Assembly (NCBI GenBank): GCA_030762175.1
Contig: CM060838.1
Span: 19,210,501 to 19,274,500 of the forward strand
Direction: 5' to 3'
Origin: Metallyticus violacea
Lineage: Eukaryota > Arthropoda > Insecta > Mantodea > Metallyticidae
DNA: 64,000 nucleotides
Below are positions 1 through 11,588 of this stretch, in pieces. The position numbers were made by a program, and so were the translations under genes. Below the pieces are notes generated by a model. That model saw only the letters and a program-made list of their open reading frames with translations, was not told the origin of the DNA and did no database searches. Each line of letters begins with the position of its first letter. Position 1 is the stretch's first letter.

Positions 1-759
1 GTCAGAAAGTAAGATAAGGTAAGCGAAAGGTAAGCTAACATCACTGCGGTGCATTACTTTTCATGAACATAAAGCTTAGGTAAGACAAGTCAGACATACT
101 ATCGTGAAATTAAATTTTTACTAAAAATAACATACTGTACATATACTGCAATTTTGCACTACTAAGTGCCCAGTGTTATTGCTTGCATAATAAGACTGCA
201 GGAAAACAGCACGTGTTTGCCAGTTTTCAAGGAAACTGACTGGGTGACCTTTAGCGCAGCCCAGCAGTGGGCCGACGCATGGAAAACCCCCCTCTTTAAA
301 GACAGTTCCGAGAACTACACGCTGCAAACTCGATCGATCCACGCTAACAAAGCGTGGGTGAATGGCTGACATTATATGACTATACTCTTTGGAATGCGAC
401 CTCGCCATTGAGCCATATCGGTCAACTAACAAAACGTTGACCTTTGCAGTAAAAGCAATGCATACATTTTGAAGCCTAAAAGCGTGGCTCATCATGCCAT
501 CTTCATGGGTGAATTTTTTATTGGTCTACGGGCAATTGTCATATAATTATTGCCGAGGTGTTTGAAAAATAGGTTGTTGATTGTGAAAGAGAAATGGTTT
601 GTTTTTCCATGTGGAAAATGCTGAATAAAATTTCATTAAAAGAAGCGGTCAGAAACCAGATCTACTCTATGCATTAGCTAAGCTCACCACGTACCTTTGC
701 CATGCACCTATATTACAATCAGCTTCTTTTATTATAAATAGTATATTATGTTTATTGTT

Positions 760-990
760 ATATGTCTGCGTGCGCGAAGATTCATGAACTGGGGATATGG
801 GGTTCGATTCCAGTCAGAACCGTCTTCCCTGACTTAGGCTTGTTACAGACTTACCACAATCTTCATCAACGAGGTCCCTAAACTCAGGCGTTAAGCGCTT
901 CATTTGCAAATAAAATTACTTTCCAAATTATCATTTCAGCTTATGTATCACCACTGTCTACCGCCTATGATGAAAACAGGCATTAAACAA
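760..990 (+). mobile_element. SINE-B, old degenerate copy
   Basis: Recognisable pieces: GGGGTTCGATTCCAG (box B), CTTCCCTGACT, CCTAAACTCAGGCG, TGTATCACCACTGTCTACC and a terminal GGCATTAAACAAATCTACT, in family order. Confidence 0.7.
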
Positions 991-999
991 ATCTACTAA

Positions 1000-2755
1000 A
1001 AATCACGCCTACCATTAGCTTTAAACTAAGTGAAGAAAATCACTAGGTTAAATGGAAAAAAGAACTGCTTTTAAATATTTTAGATAAAACTTATATATTT
1101 TCGTATACAGAAAAACTACGTTAAGATAAAAGTAGGTACTTTAAGTCTTGTATGTCTGTGGTATGCATATGGGAACCAAAGCTTTAGTTTGAATTTTTTG
1201 AAGGTGAACTTAATTTTGTTTTTTTTATAAAATAGAAATATCTGCTATATTTATGGACATTATATAATTGAAACCTCTGTTAATTTTCAGCTAAGATATA
1301 ATTTAGATTTTCGAAACGCTAGATAGAAATGCAATTAATAATACTTCTAGAAAGAGTCGCAGATATTTTTAATTTTTACTGCCGCGTTTTACAACCGCTA
1401 CACATTGTATTTTATTGTAGAAATATTTACTAGAAAATACGCAAATAATGAACAAATGTTTCTATAGTCACACTTTTCTATGATTTCAGTAGTACTAAAG
1501 TTTTATGAACCAATAAACGCTTCTAAGTTAACATTTTCAAAGTTAATGTCAATTTCTTGTAATATTGGTGAAATTATTAAAAAAAAAAAAAAAAAGGTTC
1601 AGAAACTTATTCCCAAAAACTCAAATTAAGAACAAATATGTGAAGTATAAGAAATTCTGGAAGTATCGCGTCTGTAATGTCAAGCAAAAAAATCATAGTG
1701 TAAGAAGTCGCAGCTTTTTTGTTTGTTCCTTTATCGCCATGTGAGGTTGAAGGAAGTTTATCGCGCTTTATGGACATCCTAAGAAGCAACAGAAAAAGAC
1801 TTGGGGAATCAACTGCATTCGAAAAAATAAGACTGGAATTTAACAAATAACTTTACTAGTAGCACATATAAAGCATTGCTTTTAACTGTGTATTTTGCTG
1901 CATCAATTTCAAACGTTAATGTTATAAATTCATGCACATTTCAGCGATTTTATGTATGAACTCCGATCTATATGCATGCATATATTTTCAATATTTTAGT
2001 AAATGTCTAAAGTACATTTTCTTAAAGATATATTGACCATTTATGAGTAGTACTCTGGTGTCCTACGAAAAAGATGACAAAATAAATTAATAATTTTTAA
2101 ATCTAAAAAATCGCAATATGATGGCGCCCTTTTATTTTAAAAGGAAACTACTTAAAAAGCCCAGCTGGGTGGACTTACTTTATGGTACTGCCTGTAAATT
2201 CTCTGCCGATATGCGTTGCATAAGTCCTCTGAATTTATATTTAAATAAAATGCAATTTAAACAAAGTAAAAACAAAAAGTTTTATAGCTCCAGATTTGAA
2301 CTTGCCTGTTGTACACGTATGCAATTGTAAAATATTTTGTAATAAAGTGTAGGTATAAAAATTATGCCAAATGCGCAATTTCCTTAAAGATCTTTAATAT
2401 CAATAAAAATTTCAAAATGCTGCTCACTTTTGTGTACTATAACTGGAATAAATAAATAATAATTTATATTCTATACCATACATGAGCTTACTTCTTAAAA
2501 TTGTGTTTAATTCCAGGTAACGTTTGTTTCTTCCAGCATGGTCTGATTTCTCCTTGGATTGTTTCTGTAAATAAAATGTAGTTGTCACGTTCAAACAATA
2601 AAGAAATAAATCCTTTAAAACAAATGCTGAATAAATTTTAGGTTATTTAGGTCATGCTTATTGACACTACTACATTTTGATACTTGAATTTTAAAGAAGA
2701 TTCAATTGTCATCACTTTTTATTTTTTTTTCAATTTTCGCCGGACTACCTTGGCA

Positions 2756-2798
<43 letters not shown>

Positions 2799-4640
2799 AG
2801 GTTTTGGACAGAATTAAAAAAATAATACTTTGGGTTAATTGTAGCATGAAAAAAAATGTATTTTAGCTGAAATTACGATAATTACTGCCTATTTTAGAAC
2901 TCCTGATAATCCGCTTACACTCTGTGTTTTCTTGCAAGGTATATACCATTTAGAAACAATTTATCAGCAAAGCACAACTGTTACATTAAAATACAGGATG
3001 CAGGTTCCGAGCAGTTAAGTACTGACTGCGAATTGTTCATGGAGAATAGACACTAATTAGGGCGGTCTGCTACCGGGAGCAACTGAGGAAGGGGGGCAAT
3101 AAGATGTGGGTTTCCAAATTAAAAAGGGGTCTGGAAAAGTATAAGAATGGGGAACATTTGAATCGCAGAGCAGAGAAACAGCAGGGATTTGGAGGAAAAT
3201 TATGAAACACTTTTACATTAATAGGCAGATGACTGTTTCGGAATGTGCACGCACACCACCACATTATCACATTTTTTTTCCTGCCTCTATTGAACTGTTC
3301 CTTCCGGAATCACAGCTATACAATCTGTAATGTAAAAGTAGCAGATTTTAAAAAAAATGATCTTTCACTGTGGATATCCTGTGTTTCATAAAGAGCGAAC
3401 AACTCAATAGATATAAAACTGCATGGCACTGTCGCTGCAGACGCGCATTGGTCGCCTATTCACGCACCATTTCCACGTTGCGGTAACCAACCAAACTGCC
3501 AAATCAATAAATAGTTCGTCCATTAACCTCTTGCTGTGTAGAAGACATCGTTGAAACAAAAATGATTAGAAATAAACAAGGATTAAAGAAAAAGGGATGT
3601 AAAGTTTTAAAACAGTGGTGCCACAACAGCATCCATAGCTATAAAATACTTATGTAACCATTTTAGCATAAACGTTTTTACATTATATTATGCATTGATA
3701 TGATAACCGAGCAGGAATTATTTAGAATTTTATTTTAACAGTGTTTCATTGATTTTCTATGATATGTAGAGGAACTATTAACAACGTTCAAAGAGTTAAT
3801 AGCCATAGATGATTCATTAATAATATTTTAATTTTGTCAAACTGTGTTACCGATTGTTATCGATTTTATCAGCTGTGATGCGCATGTAGCGTGTCTATTT
3901 CTTAAGAAAACAAACAGCTTGCGCGTCATACGAGCGTAATTCCATACGAAGACAAATAACCAGAAAGAAATTTATATGAATCTCATCCTTTGTGTGTGTA
4001 AGTAAAATGGAAGAGCATTAGCCGAGTAGATAAGGCATTAAAGACAGTTTATCTCATCAGCAGTGTTTGTAATTTGATGGAAAAAAACTAAAAGGAATAT
4101 CCGTCTATATAAACTTTTACTTTAATCAATTTGATTTATAACTTAAGCTCTCAGTAAGGAGATTGTTTACTGGGCTCTAGCACCGTTCCTGGGTTTCGAA
4201 TTAAAAGTAAAATAAGACATCTGCCAGTTAGCGACAAAATAATTTATAAGCAAATTGATGAGATTCTCGCGTTTAGAGCGGTTATGAAATGTACCCAAAT
4301 CAAAGAAACAGATCAAATTAGCACGTGAGAGAAACACCACGTTTCGCAAGCTGTCCATATGTAAACGGGCTTAACGAAAACTTTCACTCTGATGCATTTC
4401 AGGTTTCTGAACTATTAACGGTACATTTGTGTTTCATAAGACAGTGTTCCCAGTATTATGCATAACCTGACAGTCTTAAACCCCTTTCACTGGGTGCATA
4501 AAATTAACAAATATCCCTTACAACTAGTGTATAAACGAAATAAAAAGTTCAGCTATATACTTTTGGAATTTCCAAATGCAATGTAATTCCTTTTGTATGT
4601 AAAAATTTCTAAAATATTATAAATCAACTCCGGCTAATAA
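1000..4640. other. AT-rich sequence without recognisable genes
   Basis: Contains short open frames of 60-80 codons only, with no recognisable protein, and the ATT microsatellite at 2758. The first 750 bases of the window are likewise uninformative. Nothing else can be supported. Confidence 0.6.
2758..2800. repeat. (ATT)n microsatellite
   Basis: Uninterrupted trinucleotide run with one imperfection at the 3' end. Confidence 0.95.
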
Positions 4641-4828
4641 CAACGAAAAAAAAAGAAAGAAAGAAAAAAGAAAGAAAGAAAAGAAAAGAGGAAAAAAAAA
4701 GAAAAAGGAAAGAAAAGAGAAGAAAGTTATAGTAATATCGATAAAGCTGCTAACTGTTTAAATAATATATTTATTTCAAGACAACACAATACAATAGCAG
4801 AATACAGTGCTGTAAACTTTAATTCTCT

Positions 4829-5133
4829 GGTCCTGGTGGTGTAGTGGTAACCATACTTGCCTTCTAAACCCAAGATCGAGGGTTCAAACCCGGCCAGGAT
4901 CAATGATTTTTTTCAATTTTTCAAGTGTAAAAATCATAAGCATGGCTTTCTTCTGAAGGGAAGTAAAAACGTGGTTCCGTGTCGTGCATTTACGGCACGA
5001 AAAAGAAGCTCAAACCTGAATAAAGAGGCACTAAGCAAAATTTGTCGGCTGTTTCACGTCCTGAATTGAATGGGACGCTGATGACCTAAGATGTTAAAGA
5101 GCGTCCGTAAATAAAACAAAAAAAAAAAAAAAA
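4829..5133 (+). mobile_element. SINE-A, full length
   Basis: tRNA-derived head: box A GGTGGTGTAGTGGTAACC and box B GGGTTCAAACCC, acceptor-like GGTCCTGG/CCAGGATC ends. The body contains GGCTTTCTTCTGAAGGGAAG, a 3' hairpin (GGACGCT ... AGCGTCC) and an A-rich tail to 5133. The reading frames across it are not genes. Confidence 0.9.
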
Positions 5134-5210
5134 TCTCTCTAGTCATCTATCATGTAACTATCATACGGTATCCCAGCATGCCTTAGTTAGGGAAGTATAG
5201 GTCATTTACC

Positions 5211-5491
5211 GATTTATTTATTTATTTATTTATTTATTTATTTTGTTATTTGCGGACGCTCTTTAACATCTCCGGTCATCACATACCATTTAATGCAGGG
5301 CATGAAACGATCGATAAATTTCGCCCAGAGGTGTCTCTTTTTCAGGTTTGAAAATCTTTTACATGCGGTAAATCTAGACACGAAACTCACGGCTTTACTT
5401 CGCTTACTTCCGAAAGAAGCTATATTTAATATTTTTACGCCCCCCAAAAAAGCCATTAAACCCGCGATCTTGGGCTTACAAGACAAGCATT
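5211..5491 (-). mobile_element. SINE-A, 5'-truncated, tail to tail with the preceding copy
   Basis: Tail is the ATTT run at 5211-5243 (AAAT on the minus strand). Diverged body; the head is lost before box A. Confidence 0.85.
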
Positions 5492-5499
5492 AGATCGAC

Positions 5500-6165
5500 T
5501 TATTGACTGAGACGGTAAAGATTAGGATTCGCATTCGGGAGGTTCTAGGTTCAAATCACTTGAGGCCGGACCGCCACGGGTGGCCGAGGTCGTTAAGGCG
5601 CGGACTCGTGAGCGGGAGGTATGGGGTTCGAATCCCACCAGTACCGTCCTCCCTGAATGGAGTTTTTTCGAGGTTTTCCTCAGTCCTCATAACTGACAAA
5701 TGCCGGGGAGGTACCCTAAACTTAGGCCTGGGATGCTTCCTTCCTTAAAAAAAACCCTTTCCCAATTTAACATTTCATTTCATGTATCATCATTGTCACC
5801 GCCTGTGGTGCCTCAGTAGTAAAAACGGGCGTTAAACATTACTACTTGAGGCCGTCACCCTGGCCTTGGGTGTTTTCGTGATTTCCTTTGACCGCTTAGT
5901 CGCACGCTGGATGAATCTTTATACTTATCTCGAACGTTCCGTTCCGCTCTCCTATTTCATTTCGTTTGTTCGAACATGCTGGGCGAGGTGTACTGGTGCG
6001 GTGTGACAGTAACTTGAGCTTTAGAAAGGGTCCTGTCTAGGGGGCGTCTGGTATGGAAGCAACTCTTTTGGGGGACTCAAAATCCTTGGAAACAATGTTA
6101 GGGACTCCGCCTATGTTCTTGTCTCGCCGTCCGCGGATCCTGGGCGTCTATGCACATTTGAGCAT
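5500..6165 (+). mobile_element. Another tRNA-headed SINE (SINE-E), split by a SINE-B
   Basis: Box B-like GGTTCTAGGTTCAAATC at 5541-5557, interrupted, then a body with GTGTTTTCGTGATTTCCTTT (5870-5890), a phrase typical of insect tRNA-SINE bodies. The SINE-B sits between two ACTTGAGGCCG copies. The 3' limit is a guess. Confidence 0.4.
5569..5843 (+). mobile_element. SINE-B, full length with perfect TSD (reference copy)
   Basis: 275 bases flanked by ACTTGAGGCCG (5558-5568 and 5844-5854). The tRNA(Ser)-like head has GTGGCCGAGGTCGTTAAGG and GGGGTTCGAATCCC. The body has CCTCAGTCCTCATAACTG and the 3' end GGGCGTTAAACATTACT without a poly(A) tail. Confidence 0.92.
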
Positions 6166-6830
6166 TGCTAAAGTACGGAAATATTACCCTCTTGTCTCTT
6201 AACAATTCAATTCAACCCAATCCAATAACTTAATTGCTTATAAATGAAGCAACTTCGTAATAAAAAAAAGTCATATGGGTAAGAAATGTGCTCTTTGTAA
6301 CAACTTAGGCAACTGGTATAATGAACAGTTTGTAGAAGTCATTACAATTTTAACATTATATTTTCATAACAATAGCAAGTTTGCATATATGTGAAGAAAA
6401 TATGAAAGTAAAGATCCCATACATTTTTCTTTTCATATTCAGAGCAATAAAAACAAAGAGCAAAGGCAAGAATAGATATTCTCTGAAAGTGTCATACGCC
6501 TTCAGTAGGCACCGGATTTTAAGCAGAGGATTGTGTTCAACTGCCTACCCTAGCAGGTGTTGGTTGTATTGTATTAGTTGAGGAACGGAAGGGTTTTTTC
6601 TCTCTTCTCTACTGTGTAACATACCAGCCATTTTTTGAGAGCCACTATCATACATGCTTAGGTGCAGCTGCCTTAGCTACACACGATAATGCGTTCTGAA
6701 AATTGTAAGGAAACAAAAGGACTAATAAATGCTTTTTATTTATTTATTGCACAATAGAAAATTGTCCTATTGTAGTATTCACGGGCAAGAACAAATATAT
6801 AAATTCAATCTTTTTATTAAATAAAATGTC

Positions 6831-7126
6831 GGTCCTGGTGGTGTAGTGGTTATCATACTTGCCTCCTAAACCCAAGATCACGGGTTCGAACCCGGCTAGG
6901 ACCGATGGATTTTTTCGGGGTAAAAATCCTAAGTATGGCTCCTTGGGAAGGGAAGTGAAGCCGTGGGTCCCGTGTCGTACATTTGCGGCACGAAAAAGAA
7001 CCTCAAGCCTGAAAGAAAGGCCTCTGAGCAAATTTTGTCGGCCATTACACGCCTTGAGTTGAATGGGACGCTGATGACCTGAGCTGTTAAAGAGCGTCCA
7101 TAAATAAATCAATAAAAAAAAAATAA
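6831..7126 (+). mobile_element. SINE-A, full length
   Basis: Complete head, body, 3' hairpin and AAAT-rich tail. Antisense frames of up to 134 codons run through it and are not genes. Confidence 0.9.
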
Positions 7127-7804
7127 ACTTATATACTAAAAATGGCAAATACTTAAATCAATAAACAATAATACATTGCAATAACTAGAAATTAATAGGT
7201 TTGCATAATACAATTAGCGGGAGTTTTTTTCTCTTTTTCTTGCTTTCATTTTATATGTACGAATTAACATCTATGGCAACGGGCGTAAAACATTAAAAGT
7301 TAAAACAAAGAGTAATGTCCTTTATTATTGATGAAAATAGGTATTTAAGATAATAATTTCTTTATTCCATAATTTAAGTGCTTAAGCTTATTTTTCTTGG
7401 CTACAAGCAACAACAAAATGTTTTTTCAAGTCATAGTTTGCCTGTTGTCAGAGAGAACATTTTTTATCATGGAAAAAGAAGATTTGACTTCACTAAAGTG
7501 ATTGGAGCATATTTAAAACGGGTTATTTCGGAAGAACTCATACCAGTTACAACAGAACGTTCGCCATTCAGGACATCATGAAAATGTAGACCAAGACAAA
7601 GTTCAGTAGTTCTGGACAGGTGAATGAGCAAAAGATAAGCAGTGGTTTCTGGTCGAGTTCATTTTCTGTTTAGACGTTTATAGGGGAATCAGTATCTCTC
7701 TTACTTCCGTACTGAACACATTGTAGGGACGGTTTATTGCACAGCTGTACCGCTCTCATATTTGTCGCGTGCAATTGTTTCTTACATTTATGTACCATTT
7801 TTTT

Positions 7805-8081
7805 AACGGTGTTTAATGCCCGTTTTTACTACTGAGGCACCACAGGCGGTGAACACTGGTGATGTAATGAAATGATATATTAGGAAAGGATTTTTTTTAG
7901 GGGAGGAAACGTTCCAGGCCTAAGTTTGGGGTATCTCCCTGGCATTTGCCAGTTATGAAGACTGAGGAAAACCTGGGAAAAAACCTCAATCAGGGAGGAC
8001 GTCGTGGCGGGATTCGAACCCCAGGCCTCCCGCTCACGACGCCGCGCCTTAACGACCTCGGCTACATAAACCACCACGGTT
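7805..8081 (-). mobile_element. SINE-B, nearly full length, with a foldback at its 5' end
   Basis: Tail-first on the plus strand (GTGTTTAATGCCCGTTTTTACTACTGAGG split across 7809-7838), head at 8000-8060. The 5' junction carries a perfect 12-bp inverted repeat around ACCAC (8061-8089). Confidence 0.88.
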
Positions 8082-8089
8082 TATGTAGC

Positions 8090-10850
8090 TGAGAAGTTAT
8101 CCTAGCCTCAAAATTTCTAGAATTGTTTCGCGCAGATCGATACAAGGTCATTTCCCAGGACTATTCGAAACTACTTATACGGTATTTCCCTCATCCTCTC
8201 TATTTTGTAGTATTTATATGATCGAGGTAACCGTGCATCCCTTTCACTAATGAAGAGTCAGCTATTTAAAGAGTTTCAGTGAATGGATTGAGGAGAAAGT
8301 TTTTGACTTTTTTTAAAAAAAATAAATACATATCAAGATTCTCAATAAATATTTTTGTGAGGTGAACATGTCTTATAATTTTTATACCCTCTTCACATCG
8401 ACATATTGTAATTCTTTATGTGTTTCTTAAAATGTGTAAATAATCGCAGAAAGAGTCCATAACGATCCAAAACATGCAAACAAAAAAAAAAAAGTTTTAA
8501 GCGTTAAAATAGGCGACAGAAGTCCAATATAGGCAAAAAATGCAAAATAAAAACTGGCCCTACAGAAAACCCAAGTGTACGGAAACATGCATATATCAAC
8601 CTATATGGAAAAGGCATTTTGCTTTACTTCCGGGCTCTGGACTAATCGATATTAACAGCCTACAGTGAAAAGGGCGTTAAGCATTATTAAATAAGAAACT
8701 GAATATTGTTTGACAGCGAAAATCTGGTGAATATTTTCATTGACTACTCTCGCTCAATTTTAAAAAGCTTTATGTATGTAGTTTATTTTATAATTAAGAG
8801 TAACGTCTTTACAAGAAACACCGAGATTGTGAATTTCACGTTGCCTTAATCGTGGTGCCCGAAATGATATACATCCCTCTTACATGTGATTAAAATACGA
8901 TATTGTAATCCATTTTATAGCAACTCAATTCCTAATTTTTAAACGCGGATTGAAAGACAGGAGAAACAGCAAATAAAATATAGTTGCCTTATGTAACATT
9001 GTACGGAACTCATTTAAGGTTTCAAAAGCAACAGATCGTTCTCCGTTATCTCCAATACAGCCAGTGTGACGCAAATATTCCGCATAGTTGAAGCATACCA
9101 AAGATATGGGCTCACTTATGGAGCAACACACAAGCTGTTATCAAACGTTGTCTAGTACATACTTCGCAGAATTACAGCTTTGTAAACCTGAGATATGATA
9201 AATCTACCTGATAACTCTAATTGACGATAATCATGAAAAAAAGTTTTATTAATGGGACGAGGACGATGTTTTGTGTCATATGTGTGCCCATAAAAGCACA
9301 ATTAAAATCGTATACAAAAGTGGAGAGGGAGAAAATTTTTCTCAACTTGTGACACGATAAACAAATTGAAACATTTACCCATTTTTAACCATTCTTGCAA
9401 TTGAAATATTTAATTGTGTTTCTGTGTATGGTGGTTCAAATCAGCTGTTGTAATCATATTTATATTGAAAGCATATTTAAAATCGACAATGGTATGCAGT
9501 AACATATGTAATAAGAGATGTTGGAAATGATGCACCTCTGCGGCAATACATTGCCGGCATCTGCGTAGGAAATTCCTGTATTATTGTAACTTTTTTCTAT
9601 AAGAACACGATGGGGTTTCGGAACACATTTTTGATCATATCTTTCGTCGCTCTTTAACAAGTTGAAGAACAATTTCTCTACCTGGAACGCATTTTCTTGC
9701 AATTTGTGCTACCAAATAGGTTTTTACACATGTGTCGTACATAAAAACCCGATGTTCAAGACGGTGTTAAGAGTCGCATAATTTTTAGAAATAGGCAACC
9801 CACATTACGCTGTAAGGGTTGAGAAAAGAAGCTACTTATTTAACAATCGTCAATACCTCAGTACTGAGAGCATTTTACAGATATTTCGTAAAAATTATTC
9901 TTTGAAATTGTTTTCTTTGTTTCATGACAATATTATCTCCATGTGAACTGATAGTAAATTCACTTGGTTCCAATCATTAACATCCAAAAGAAATAATATT
10001 TATTGTAAGTACACAAATACAGGGGGAAATGAACATGTATTAATAACTACGTATTGGTTAAAAATTAGATTTGCAGCTTATTCGACAAGGAAAACATTAT
10101 CCAGAAAATTAAAGAAAAGAAACGCACATAAAGTCTAACTTTGTCCATTCTAAAACCTTTGAAAGATGCAGCCAATATGACATGCATCCACTGAATATGA
10201 CAGTATAGGTTGAAAAAAAACAGTACGGCTATTCTGAGACACCGTGTTTATGTACTGGCATAATTAATCAGGAACAATTATCACACACTTCACACGTTGA
10301 AAGCATCTAATAAAACGCGAACGCCCAACCATTCATTGACAAAGTCTTGCTTAAACAAACTACAAACTGCTACCTGCATGTGTACTGTGCGGCCTTGACG
10401 ACTAGTTTCTCCCAGTACGCCATGTTGGTCCCTAACTCAAGTTACCTCACTTTACTTAGCACTTGTAAAGAATAGATGACAACTGAAACTAACTTACCAA
10501 ATTTGTTTATAGTCAAACGAAAATCAAACTTTCATCTACAAACATAATGAGGCAAATGAAAGAACACTTTCTAGCTTAAAGTAGTTCTTAATTCTTTAAA
10601 TAAAATCTTGCTGTTACATACAATAAGAGTACAGTTAAAATATTTCCACAATTACTAAACTCTAGTTAGTGGTTTAACTTCTAAAATGTCGCGAGTTAGA
10701 TTTAATTTGAGATTAAGACTAAATGATCAATGTTTATATAACCAACATTTCCAAGTTAAGTATAACTGATGGTTAATTTTATGTCCTAAACTCAAGTTAA
10801 CTCTATACACAGCTGTCCTTAAGAGTTGCAATTTTAACCTTAAATTGATT
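8090..10850. other. No gene seen apart from the DUF4817 fragment at 9460-9730
   Basis: Normal CpG content, short frames only. The segment 7130-7800 is similar. Confidence 0.55.
9460..9730 (-). pseudogene. DUF4817-type transposase N-terminal fragment, copy 1
   Basis: Minus strand reads CVPGREIVLQLVKE and then, with frameshifts, the block equivalent to HVLAEEKL (9620-9590) and a shared 3' part (GCAGATGC-GGCAATGTATTGCCGC). It is about 60-70 percent similar by eye to 33130-33310 and 51510-51680. An 80-codon open frame here is not the transposase frame. Confidence 0.5.
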
Positions 10851-11243
10851 TCAACATGACTATCTTTTGTAGCATGGTAGACGTCAATCCTGTTGTCAGC
10901 CTTTATCTAGACAATAGTGACATTTTTAATTGCAATGCGGATTCTGCACTTCAAATCATCAAGGTCATCCACTGGTATTCCATACACTTGACCTATTATG
11001 AATCCCCAGAAGAAAAAGTGCAAGGATGTTAATCTGGTGACCTAGGCGGCCAAGCTGTGGTCTCGGATTCTTTGCCAATCCACTGTCTCGGCAAAATGCG
11101 TACCTTGGCCTGTGAAGTGATAAGTACCGTCTTGCTGATAAATGTTTCAGTAGGAAACTGTGACACGACGTAAAACTCAAGCATGTTTAGATATGTTATG
11201 GCAGTCACCCAGCAAAAAGGATGAGACCACACGATCTTTCATT

Positions 11244-11588
11244 TTTTATTGGTGTTTAACGCCGCTTTTATTACTGAGGGGCCATACTTGCCTTCTAAAC
11301 CCAAGATCATGGGTTCAAACCCGGCCAGGGTCGATGGATTTTTTTCGGGGCGTAAAAATCCTAAGTATGGCTTCCTTCGGAAGGGAAGTAAAGTCGTGGG
11401 TCCCGTGTCGTAGATTTACAGCACGAAAAATAACCTCAAGCCTGAAAGAAGAGGCCTCTAAGCAAAATTAGTCGGCCGTTTCACGCCCTGAATAGAATGG
11501 GACGCTGATGACCTGATATGTTAAAGAGCGTCCGTAAATAAAACAAATAAAAAAAAAATGAAAAACTATTGAGGCACCACAGGCGGTG
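11244..11588 (-). mobile_element. 5'-truncated SINE-B inserted in the mariner-type pseudogene, carrying a nested SINE-A
   Basis: Only the 3' part of SINE-B is present (minus strand: CCGCCTGTGGTGCCTCA ... AAGCGGCGTTAAACACC). It is flanked by a perfect 11-bp target duplication GATCTTTCATT (11233-11243 and 11589-11599). A SINE-A has jumped into it at ACTGAGG, so the two parts lie at 11244-11279 and 11565-11588. Confidence 0.85.
11280..11564 (+). mobile_element. SINE-A copy nested inside SINE-B
   Basis: Lacks the first about 22 bases of the tRNA-like head, starting at CCATACTTGCC; otherwise complete through the 3' hairpin and A-rich tail. Flanking repeats TTACTGAGG / CTATTGAGG are the target duplication with one difference. 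Confidence 0.85.

Noticed and set aside
4829..4910. tRNA gene
   Set aside because: Boxes A and B are present, but the same head recurs in many copies attached to an identical body and tail, the anticodon stem pairs poorly, and copies have TSDs. These are SINEs.
6744..7148. 134-codon antisense open frame
   Set aside because: Runs across a SINE-A in antisense; similar frames appear in other SINE-A copies only because the repeat happens to be open.
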